The notes under the pieces: model-generated
Database searches by the model: none
Seen by the model: only the letters and a program-made list of their open reading frames with translations
What the model was told of the DNA's origin: nothing
Translations under genes and position numbers: made by a program
Part shown: positions 8,342-15,252 of the stretch, piece after piece
How the letters are laid out: each line of letters starts with the position of its first letter
Numbering within the stretch: the stretch's first letter is position 1
NCBI RefSeq assembly: GCF_012933445.1
Contig: NZ_JABBNC010000029.1
Location: 62,001 to 126,000 of the forward strand
Reading direction: 5' to 3'
Length of the DNA: 64,000 nt
Origin: Actinoplanes sp. TBRC 11911
GTDB taxonomy: Bacteria > Actinomycetota > Actinomycetes > Mycobacteriales > Micromonosporaceae

Positions 8342-9166
8342 GTGCCCGTCAGCCGCATCGCCTACGCCGACCTGCCGGAGCCGGTCCGGTATGCCATCGA
8401 AGAGATCACGGGTCCACCCGATGTTTTAGAACCGGCGAGTGGCGGCCTGAACAGCGCGGTTGCGGCGACGCTGAGCAGCGTCAAAGGTGCGTATTTCGTC
8501 AAGGCGTTGCCGACTGATCATCGGTGGGTGTGGACGCAGGTGCGAGAGGCCGAGGTGGCGCCGCATGTTCAGGCCGTCGCGCCACCTCTCGTCGGGCGAG
8601 TAGTAGAAGCGGGCTGGGACGCGAACGTCTTCCGGGCCGTCGAAGGACACCAGGCCGACTACACGCCCGGCTCGCCCGACCTGCCGCTGGTGGCCGACCT
8701 GCTCGCCCAGCTCGGGAAGATTCCGTGCCCGGAGATCACCCTGCGGCGGGCGGAACAGCGGCTGAGCGCCTTCGCCGACGCGGGGGACCTGCATTACTTC
8801 GCCGGGGACGCTCTGCTGCACACCGACCTGAACAACGCCAACGTCATCGTCGGCAAGGACCGTGCCCGCATCGTCGACTGGGGATGGGCCACCCGTGGTG
8901 CCGCCTGGCTCGACGCGGCTTACTGGATCATTTGGCTGATCGCCGCCGGGCACGCGCCCGGAGCGGCCGAACGATGGGCGGCGCGCATACCCGCGTGGCG
9001 AGCCGCGCCGCCGGCTGGCGTCCAGGCATTCGCCAAGGTGAACGCGCAGCTATGGGCAGAGATCGGTGGCGAGCATCCGGACGTCTGGACATGTCGCCTC
9101 GTCGTCGCCTCGGAGGCATGGCGGCGGAAGCAAACGGCCCAGGCTGGGTCCGCCGGTCGTGCTTGA
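8342..9166 (+). CDS. aminoglycoside-phosphotransferase-fold kinase
   Basis: A 274-aa protein of the APH/choline-kinase fold. The catalytic loop reads LLHTDLNNANVIV (H-x-D-x4-N), followed by the metal-binding IVDWGWAT. The N-lobe is short, with a Lys in KGAYFVKALP. The fold phosphorylates small molecules such as aminoglycosides, homoserine or choline; in this setting it could act on a peptide product, a nucleoside or a sugar, or give self-protection. GTG 8,342 follows GGAGAAG at good spacing; the longer frame from 8,294 overlaps the spacer after the peptide gene and is not preferred. It lies 74 bases after the peptide stop and ends the plus-strand group, before a hairpin. Confidence 0.75.
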   Translation: MPVSRIAYADLPEPVRYAIEEITGPPDVLEPASGGLNSAVAATLSSVKGAYFVKALPTDHRWVWTQVREAEVAPHVQAVAPPLVGRVVEAGWDANVFRAVEGHQADYTPGSPDLPLVADLLAQLGKIPCPEITLRRAEQRLSAFADAGDLHYFAGDALLHTDLNNANVIVGKDRARIVDWGWATRGAAWLDAAYWIIWLIAAGHAPGAAERWAARIPAWRAAPPAGVQAFAKVNAQLWAEIGGEHPDVWTCRLVVASEAWRRKQTAQAGSAGRA

Positions 9167-9289
9167 CCTGGCGCGCTTGTAGTCGATGGCAAGAAAATGG
9201 GAGGAGATGAATTAAGTACCCGGTTAGCTATATTTGGCCCGAAGGGTCGACTATCGAATCTGGTCAGCGGCGAACCTGTTGACTCGTAG

Positions 9290-9304
9290 AGGCCCGAAGG
9301 GCCT
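9290..9304. terminator. small hairpin after the kinase gene
   Basis: AGGCCC and GGGCCT flank a GAA loop, giving a compact GC-rich stem between the convergent kinase and helicase genes. There is no T-run. It may contribute to termination together with the larger hairpin 20 bases to the right. Confidence 0.35.
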
Positions 9305-9324
9305 TCCCGGCGAAGCGGCTACCA

Positions 9325-9380
9325 GGGTGGGACTTTCAGTCCTTATGGGTTAACGCTATACGGGAGTGAAAGTCCCACCC
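9325..9380. terminator. 14-bp stem hairpin between convergent genes
   Basis: GGGTGGGACTTTCA at 9,325-9,338 is perfectly complementary to 9,367-9,380, with a 28-base AT-containing loop. It sits about 25 bases beyond the stop of the minus-strand helicase and about 160 beyond the plus-strand kinase, so it is well placed as a two-way transcription terminator. It lacks the poly-T tract of a classical intrinsic terminator. The stretch 9,167-9,405 holds nothing else I can support. Confidence 0.6.
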
Positions 9381-9405
9381 ATCCAAGACGGGATGAGGGA
9401 TCGGC

Positions 9406-10602
9406 TCAGGCGAGTCCGCTGACTTGGCCGAGGGCGGCGATTGTGACCTGATGCCGAGCGCGGGTGATAGCCGTGTAGAGCCATTGGGCTGCCTGGGAGC
9501 TGCCCATGATTCTTTCCAGATCATCGAGGTCCACGACGACGAGCACCCGCCCGCCGCGCATCTGCTCGATCAGACTCCACCGGTCGGCGTTCTTGTAAAC
9601 GATGATTGCGTCGTAGTCGTGCGGGTTGACCAGACCAGAAGCGTGGGTCGGATGGCCGTAGACCGCTGCCCGATCCCACGTGCCGCTGCGTAGTCGGTGG
9701 GCCAGGTCGAGAACTTCCGCAGCGTCGCTTCGCAAGACCTCGGTCAGTTCGTATTCGCACTCACCACGAACGGCCCACGGTGCGCCGTCGCTGTTGACGG
9801 GCGGGAGCTGCATCGGATCGCCGACAGCGACCACGGCGCGGACGTTGTACGCGAAGTGATCCGCCATCTGCTCGGAGACCATCGAGCACTCGTCGATGAT
9901 GACGACATCGACTGCGGTGATGGCGGCGTCCAAGTTCACGGAGAATTCGGGGGAGCCGTCATCAGACTCGCCCCGAGGTTGGTAGAGCGCGGAGTGGGCC
10001 GTGGTCGCCGCGAGGCCCTTCTGCCGCAGTACGTGGGCAGCCTTGCCGGTGGGGCCGACGACCGCGCAGGACTTTCCCGCTGCCTCCAACTCCCGCAGGG
10101 CTGCTGCGATAACGGTGGTCTTGCCGGTGCCCGCATACCCGTGGACGCGGAGAACCCGTGTCAGGCCGGTGATCTTCGGGCGTTGGGTTCCGACGTCGAC
10201 GATGCCGTTCACCGCCCTCCGCTGCTCCTCGGTCAGAACAATCTCGCTCGTGAACGCCGTTGGCTGGGTCTTTCGATCAGCCAGGCTGACCTGTGTCGCC
10301 AGGTCGGAAGGGATGCGGAGTCCCACGGCAGCCGGCGCCCTGCCCGTAGGCGCGGTCAGCTCGACGGTCAGCCCGGCCCGCGCCAGTTCGATGTTGACGG
10401 TCCGCACCTGATCCCTTGTCACCTGACTCGTGGTCGCCAACTCGCTGAGCGAGATCCGGGAGACCAGTTCGCCGTTCTCACGTTCGGCCTGATCGGCTCG
10501 GGTCGCAGCTACTGGCACAAGTGCCTTGCTGCGGGACGTCTCCGCATGCAAACGAGCCGCCGCAAGCCAGTCGGCGGGCTCGATGGCTTCCGGCGGAGTC
10601 AC
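9406..10602 (-). CDS. RecD/TraA-like AAA helicase with internal segment missing
   Basis: A 398-aa superfamily-1B helicase-like ATPase. It shows Walker A GYAGTGKTT, Walker B VVIIDECSMV, motif III AVGDPMQLPPV, a motif IV region TEVLRSDAAEVLDLAHRLRSG, and near the C-terminus WLYTAITRAR (motif VI). The stretch that normally lies between YKNADRW and the last motif, including the T-x-HKxQG motif V, is absent: DRWSLIEQMR runs straight into GGRVLVVVD. About 100 residues appear to have been lost in frame, so unwinding activity is doubtful. GTG 10,602 follows GGGAG at good spacing and overlaps the stop of the excisionase remnant (GTGA); the frame remains open to 10,770 but that part overlaps the remnant. 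Confidence 0.7.
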   Translation of the reverse strand: MTPPEAIEPADWLAAARLHAETSRSKALVPVAATRADQAERENGELVSRISLSELATTSQVTRDQVRTVNIELARAGLTVELTAPTGRAPAAVGLRIPSDLATQVSLADRKTQPTAFTSEIVLTEEQRRAVNGIVDVGTQRPKITGLTRVLRVHGYAGTGKTTVIAAALRELEAAGKSCAVVGPTGKAAHVLRQKGLAATTAHSALYQPRGESDDGSPEFSVNLDAAITAVDVVIIDECSMVSEQMADHFAYNVRAVVAVGDPMQLPPVNSDGAPWAVRGECEYELTEVLRSDAAEVLDLAHRLRSGTWDRAAVYGHPTHASGLVNPHDYDAIIVYKNADRWSLIEQMRGGRVLVVVDLDDLERIMGSSQAAQWLYTAITRARHQVTIAALGQVSGLA

Positions 10603-10706
10603 GCGCTCGCTCCCAGAACGAGCGTCTGCCGTTCGAAAGCCTCGACGTCCACGAGTCGGTAGCGGACGCGACCGCCCAACTTCAGGTAGACGGGGCCAGC
10701 CTCCAT
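10599..10706 (-). pseudogene. C-terminal remnant of an AlpA/Xis-type excisionase
   Basis: A 35-codon frame from ATG 10,706 encodes GPVYLKLGGRVRYRLVDVEAF, the typical second half of a small MerR-like HTH_17 excisionase (wing strand plus DVEAF helix). The first half, the helix-turn-helix that normally precedes a WRSxGxGP segment, is missing: an in-frame stop lies 11 codons upstream of the ATG and that stretch is proline-rich. Its stop overlaps the helicase start as GTGA, the original operon junction. The breakpoint lies beside the 15-bp tandem repeat at 10,736. Being too short for an HTH, it is probably non-functional. Confidence 0.6.
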
Positions 10707-10723
10707 GCTGCGGAGATTCGGCT

Positions 10724-11395
10724 TTGGAGGCGGCAGTCACGCCGGATGCGGTCACGCCGGATGCGGTCACGCCCGTCGTTCGTGTGGGAGACGGCAGGCG
10801 AGACAGCTTCGTCGTGCTTCGTCACCACGACGGCGAGCAGGACTGGCTCGTGGCTTTCCGCTTCGCCGCAGTCGACGACCGTCTCGGTGAGCGACGACCT
10901 GTCGAGTTCGCGGTGCGGCAGGCAGACGAAGCGGCGCTGTCGGGCATGACAAGCAAGACCATCCGAGCGCTGCCCATCGGCGAGCTGCTCGCGGCGGCGA
11001 GGAGGGCACTAAGCGCCGATCGTGGGGCTACGCCCGGCGAATCCAAGCTGAGAATCGTGACCCCTTCCGCCGTCCGGCTACCGCCCTTCCTGGAAGACGC
11101 GCGGGGCCGACAACCCCGCGACGACAAGGCGTACGCCGGGCTTGCGTTTGAGTACGCGCTTCTCGTTCGAGACGGCGACCGCACGCCCGCCAAGACGCTC
11201 GCCGACCGGCACGGCGGCGCAAGTGGCACCTGGGCAAACCGCATAGCCGAGGCGCGCAAGCGTGGCCTGCTCACCGCCGTCAAATCAGGCGAAGCCGGCG
11301 GCGGTCTGAGCGACAAGGCCATCGAACTTGTCCATCCGGGCTGGTCGTCGGAGGACGACGCCCGTATCGACGCCGAAATAACAGAGGAGGAGTGA
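10724..11395 (+). CDS. hypothetical mobile-element protein upstream of integrase
   Basis: A roughly 223-aa protein. Residues from about 20 read [30 protein letters not shown], a beta-rich start; the middle is helical; residues about 140-200 look HTH-like (LAFEYALLVRDGDRTPAKTLADRHGGASGTWANRIAEARKRGLL in part). It ends four bases before the integrase ATG, so the two are co-transcribed. Similar proteins precede integrases in actinobacterial elements and may regulate them (recalled, not searched). The start is uncertain: TTG 10,724 has CGGAG seven bases upstream, GTG 10,784 has none. Between them lies a 15-bp tandem repeat encoding VTPDA units. Confidence 0.55.
   Translation: MEAAVTPDAVTPDAVTPVVRVGDGRRDSFVVLRHHDGEQDWLVAFRFAAVDDRLGERRPVEFAVRQADEAALSGMTSKTIRALPIGELLAAARRALSADRGATPGESKLRIVTPSAVRLPPFLEDARGRQPRDDKAYAGLAFEYALLVRDGDRTPAKTLADRHGGASGTWANRIAEARKRGLLTAVKSGEAGGGLSDKAIELVHPGWSSEDDARIDAEITEEE
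10736..10773. repeat. 15-bp tandem repeat, 2.5 copies
   Basis: The unit GTCACGCCGGATGCG occurs at 10,736-10,750 and 10,751-10,765, and its first eight bases recur at 10,766-10,773. It encodes Val-Thr-Pro-Asp-Ala repeats in the plus-strand gene and adjoins the broken 5' side of the minus-strand excisionase remnant. It looks like slippage or a deletion scar. Confidence 0.85.
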
Positions 11396-11398
11396 CGC

Positions 11399-12595
11399 AT
11401 GGGCAGACGAGCACTTGAACTCGGCGAGCACGGCGAGATCGAAGCAACGCCACAGGTCCGGGACGTGGCCGGGAAGTGGAAGCGTGCGGCCACGGCTCGG
11501 GGTGCCGACCGCTGGCGTGCCCGGTGCTACTACCGGGGCTACGACGGAATGGTCAAAGAGGTGTCACGCTTCGGGGCCACCAAGCGGGTGGCCCTCAAGG
11601 CGGTGGAGAATGCGCTCGTTGAGATGGAGCGTGGCCACGCCGAGATGACGTCGGGGACGAAGCTGGTCGCGGCGGGTGAGATGTGGTTGACGCAGATCCG
11701 GCGGACGGACTCACGCCTCAGCGCCCGGACTGTCCTCGACTACAGCCGCACCTTCGCCCGCTATATCGACGCGGACAGGTCGAGCGTTCGAGGGCTCACC
11801 CTGACTCAAGCCAACGATCCGCAGCGTCTCCGGAACTTCCTCCAGGTCGTGGCGGACAAGCACGGCACCGGAGCCGCGAAGATCAGCAAGAGCGTCCTCT
11901 CCGGCATCCTCAACTTCGCCATCGAGAACGGCATCCTGAAGCTCAACGCTCTTCGCCAGGTGCGTCCCGTGAAGGCTCAAACGGTCAAGACGAGCGAGCG
12001 GGACACGACCCGAGCCTTGACCAGGGACGAGCGGGAAGCCGTCATGGCCTACGCCGACAAGCTGGCACGAGACGAGTCCGTGAACCCGCGTACGCGACGG
12101 AAGCGGGAGACGGTCGCAGATCTGGTCGCGTTCATGGCTGGGACGGGCGTACGGATCAATGAGGCTCGCAATCTTCGCTGGGCCGACGTGGACCTCGAAG
12201 CAGGCAGTGTCCACATCCGCGGCACCAAGACGCGGGCCTCGGACCGGCGGCTGACCCTGCCCGGATGGCTCGTCGACCGGATGAAGGACCGGGCGGAGCG
12301 GTTCGGCGACGACGGGTTGGTGTTCAGTTCGCCGCACCACCTCAGCGAGCCCGAGCGAGTCTGGGACCAGAGCAACTCGGCCAAGGCTTTGGCGAGCATC
12401 ATCAAGGACAGCGGCTTTCGGTGGGCCACGCCCCATAGCTTCTGGCGTACCGTGGCGACGTTGCTCGACCAAGCCGGAGTGCCGATTGCGACGATCGCCG
12501 ACCAGCTCGGGCACACGGATCCGGCTATGACGGCGAGCAAGTATCTTGGTCCTGACCTGATGGGCGACAAGCCGTCGGTCGCTGAGCACCTGTGA
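11399..12595 (+). CDS. int: tyrosine recombinase (integrase) with a substituted catalytic Arg
   Basis: A 398-aa tyrosine recombinase. An N-terminal arm-binding-type domain (about 25-80), a core-binding SAM-like domain (about 85-190) and a catalytic domain (about 205-390) are visible. Catalytic residues: Arg252 in GVRINEARNL, Lys277 in RGTKTR, His346 in PHSFWRT, His372 in LGHTDP and nucleophile Tyr382 in SKYLG. The family box is H-x-x-R; here the fourth position is Trp349 (codon TGG, one transition from CGG), and the Arg that follows is normally the variable neighbour. This suggests impaired strand cleavage. The gene sits 91 bases from the tRNA-Arg CCA end, the usual place for an integrase that uses that tRNA as attachment site. 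Confidence 0.85.
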   Translation: MGRRALELGEHGEIEATPQVRDVAGKWKRAATARGADRWRARCYYRGYDGMVKEVSRFGATKRVALKAVENALVEMERGHAEMTSGTKLVAAGEMWLTQIRRTDSRLSARTVLDYSRTFARYIDADRSSVRGLTLTQANDPQRLRNFLQVVADKHGTGAAKISKSVLSGILNFAIENGILKLNALRQVRPVKAQTVKTSERDTTRALTRDEREAVMAYADKLARDESVNPRTRRKRETVADLVAFMAGTGVRINEARNLRWADVDLEAGSVHIRGTKTRASDRRLTLPGWLVDRMKDRAERFGDDGLVFSSPHHLSEPERVWDQSNSAKALASIIKDSGFRWATPHSFWRTVATLLDQAGVPIATIADQLGHTDPAMTASKYLGPDLMGDKPSVAEHL

Positions 12596-12700
12596 CGCTG
12601 ACCAGCGAAAACGGGTAACAAAACAGGTAACCAGCCCTTGCGGCAGATCCACGCGGATCGTCGATGTCCTGGTAGATCGAGGGAGTGGTGCGCCCGGCAG
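12596..12700. other. candidate attachment-site region (integrase to tRNA 3' end)
   Basis: Between the integrase stop and the tRNA-Arg 3' end lie two copies of GGTAAC twelve bases apart, possible integrase arm sites, followed by the tRNA 3' end itself, which would form the crossover core. No second copy of the tRNA 3' sequence is visible at 1-12,600, so the other end of the element must be outside the window. The exact core is inferred. Confidence 0.4.
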
Positions 12701-12761
12701 GATTCGAACCTGCGACCGACGGATTAGAAGTCCGTTGCTCTATCCGCTGAGCTACGAGCGC
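12686..12761 (-). tRNA. tRNA-Arg (anticodon TCT)
   Basis: The minus strand folds into a full cloverleaf: acceptor stem GCGCTCG/CGGGCGC (one G-T pair), D-arm AGCTCAGCGGATAGAGC, anticodon stem ACGGA/TCCGT with loop CTTCTAA (anticodon TCT, reads AGA), and T-arm GCAGGTTCGAATCCTGC. Discriminator A and an encoded CCA follow. Its 3' end faces the integrase, which marks it as the probable integration target; the gene is intact. Confidence 0.95.
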
Positions 12762-12815
12762 GTGGAAGCACAGACTATCTTGCCGGTCACCCTGTCGGGC
12801 TGACCAGCCTTGGGC

Positions 12816-15149
12816 TCATGTAGCTTCGTCAACCCCAGCCTCGTGTACCGCGGCCAGCCGGTCCAGGGCTTCCCGCGCCCGGTCCTGCTCCTCCGGTTCG
12901 TCGATGGAGATCGCCAACTCCAGGGCGGCGCGGTGGCGTTCGGTCGCCGTGGCGTGACGCCCCAGGCCGGTCAGTGCCTCACCCAACCCGTTCAGCGCAC
13001 ACGTCTGCCCATAGCGTTCGCCCAGCTCACCGAAGATCGCCAAGGCCTGCTCGTGCTCCACGACCGCTTCCGGGTGCCGCCCCAGGCGTACATGCACGTC
13101 GCCCAGGTTCGTCAGGGCGGTCGCCTCGCCGCCGCGGTGGCCTTGGGCGCGGAAGATCTCCAAGGCCCGGGCGTGATGATCGGCCGCGGGGCCCACCCGC
13201 CCTAACCGCACGTACGCGTCGCCGATGTTGGTCAACGTGTTGGCCTCGCCCACATGGTCACCGATAGCGACGAACCGGGACAGGGCTTCGTCATGGAAGT
13301 CGATGGACAGCTCGAGCTGACCGGTCTTGGTATAGGCGACGCCGAGGTTGCCCAGCGCGCGCGCCTCACCGCGCACGTCGCCGACCGCGCGGAACAATTC
13401 CAGCGATTGGGTGAGCTCCTCGATCGCGGCCGGATAATTGCCCATCTGCCAGTGGACGACACCGAGGCTGATCAATGCGCCGGCCTCCGCGCCCCGATCG
13501 CCGAGGTGCTGCGCCGCATGCCGCGCCTCGGTGTGCATGGTGACGGCGTCGGCGGGATAGCCGCCATTGTCGAGATACGAATACAGGGTCGCGGCCAGCC
13601 GGATCGCTTGCCACGGCCAGTCGTTGCGGGCGGCGTGCAGGCTCACCGCCACCAGCGTCGCGCGCTCTGCGTCGAGCCAGCTCAGCGCGGCCTTGGCGGT
13701 CGGCGGACCGGGGAACGGGCCGATGAAGTCGAGTTTCGGGCGACGATGTTTCTCGGCCGGATAAAGCAGGTCCATCGCGGCCGCGGCCCCGAAGAGGTAA
13801 TGGTCGAAAAGGCGGGTCAGCGCGTCCCGGCGATCCTGCGGGCGGTCCTCTTCCACGGACCGTTCGGCGGCGTACGAGCGTACGAGGTCATGCAGCGAGA
13901 AACGGCCCGGAACCGGCTGTTCGACCAGGTGATCGGCGGTGAGCTGGGCCAGATGCTCGCCGGTCTCGGCGAGGTCCGCGGACAGCAACGCGGCCGCGGC
14001 CTGGTCGTCCAGGTCCTGGCCGGGATGCGCGGCCAGGCGCCGCAACAGGATCTGCCGGGCCGGCGGCAGGCTCTGATACGACGAATGCAACGCCAGTTCC
14101 ACGCCCGAGTCGAGCCGGTGGTGCCGGTGGCGTTCGTCGAGCCGGTCCGCGTGATCGGTCGCCGTCCAGCCCGGCGTGGCGGCCATTTGACCGCCGACGA
14201 CGGTCAATGCGAGAGGCAGAAAACCACATCGACGGGCCACCCTCCCGTACGCCGACGGGTCGGCACCCACCGGAATCAACGGCACCGTCTCGGAGAGTAA
14301 TCGAACCGACTCGGGTGGTGACAGAACGTCGACACTGAGCCGGACGACGCCGTCCAGTCCGCTCAGCTCCCGCCGCGACGTCACCACGGTCAGCACGCCG
14401 GGCGCCGCGACGAGCAACGGGCGTACCTGATCCTCGTCCGCGGCATTGTCCAGAATGACCAGCGCACGCCGCGAGGTCAGGCGCGACGCGAAGGCGGCCA
14501 CGCGACCCTCGAGGGTGTGCGGGATGTGCACCGCGGGCACGCCGAGGAGTCGCAGAAAGCCGTCCAGAACGGCACTCGGCGATGCCGGCGGCTGCGACGC
14601 GTCCGGGTGGAAGCCGCGCAGGTTGACGAACAGCTTGGTGTCGAAGCCGTTTCGCAGGTGTCCGGCGTGGACGGCCAACTGTGTCTTCCCGACACCCGCC
14701 ATGCCGGTCAATATGAAAACGCCGCCGGAAGCCTGCCGCAGCACGGAAAGCTGAGCGTCGCGCCCGGTGAACGCCGCGGTGTCGCCCGGCAGCCGATCGA
14801 ACACGCGCACCTGACTGCCGGCGCGCGTCTCGGCGAGCGTGACCCGCATCGCCTGACGCCAATGCGCCACGTACCCGGTCTCGTCGTGCAGAACCCGCAC
14901 CACCGCGATCATCAGATCGGTGTTGAGCCGTCGCCGGCCGCGGCGGAAACAATCGACAACGGTGCCCCGCCGCGCGTGCTCGTTCGCGGGGCGACCGGCG
15001 GCCGACCAACGCGCGTTCACCCGGCGGGTGATGGTGTCGTAGGACGGATCGCCCGCCCAGACTTTGAGTGCCCGGAGACAGTCGACCAATTCGTCGAGAT
15101 TGCGGGCGGTGCCGGGGTCGGGCGGTTGGTCCGTCGCTGCTGCGGACAT
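12816..15149 (-). CDS. NB-ARC / tetratricopeptide STAND protein
   Basis: A 777-aa signalling ATPase. Residues about 15-110 form a helical, HTH-like N-terminal domain common in actinobacterial NB-ARC proteins (LRALKVWAGDPSYDTI). The NB-ARC domain has Walker A GMAGVGKTQLA near residue 150 and RALVILDNAADEDQVRPLL as Walker B, then a winged-helix region to about 480. The C-terminal third carries about seven TPR units (for example ALGNLGVAYTKTGQLE, ALTNLGDVHVRLGRH). STAND proteins bind a ligand through repeats and oligomerise; bacterial members act in transcriptional control and in anti-phage defence. No enzymatic effector domain is visible, so the role is open. It lies just outside the element, beyond the tRNA. 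Confidence 0.8.
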   Translation of the reverse strand: MSAAATDQPPDPGTARNLDELVDCLRALKVWAGDPSYDTITRRVNARWSAAGRPANEHARRGTVVDCFRRGRRRLNTDLMIAVVRVLHDETGYVAHWRQAMRVTLAETRAGSQVRVFDRLPGDTAAFTGRDAQLSVLRQASGGVFILTGMAGVGKTQLAVHAGHLRNGFDTKLFVNLRGFHPDASQPPASPSAVLDGFLRLLGVPAVHIPHTLEGRVAAFASRLTSRRALVILDNAADEDQVRPLLVAAPGVLTVVTSRRELSGLDGVVRLSVDVLSPPESVRLLSETVPLIPVGADPSAYGRVARRCGFLPLALTVVGGQMAATPGWTATDHADRLDERHRHHRLDSGVELALHSSYQSLPPARQILLRRLAAHPGQDLDDQAAAALLSADLAETGEHLAQLTADHLVEQPVPGRFSLHDLVRSYAAERSVEEDRPQDRRDALTRLFDHYLFGAAAAMDLLYPAEKHRRPKLDFIGPFPGPPTAKAALSWLDAERATLVAVSLHAARNDWPWQAIRLAATLYSYLDNGGYPADAVTMHTEARHAAQHLGDRGAEAGALISLGVVHWQMGNYPAAIEELTQSLELFRAVGDVRGEARALGNLGVAYTKTGQLELSIDFHDEALSRFVAIGDHVGEANTLTNIGDAYVRLGRVGPAADHHARALEIFRAQGHRGGEATALTNLGDVHVRLGRHPEAVVEHEQALAIFGELGERYGQTCALNGLGEALTGLGRHATATERHRAALELAISIDEPEEQDRAREALDRLAAVHEAGVDEAT

Positions 15150-15252
15150 CGCGGCACCTCCCGTCGTGACGATACCAATCGATGCGTACGGGATCGTTTG
15201 GATATCGCCGTGACGGGCCGGGCCGCTGATGGGATCGCTCAGCCGACGTCCG

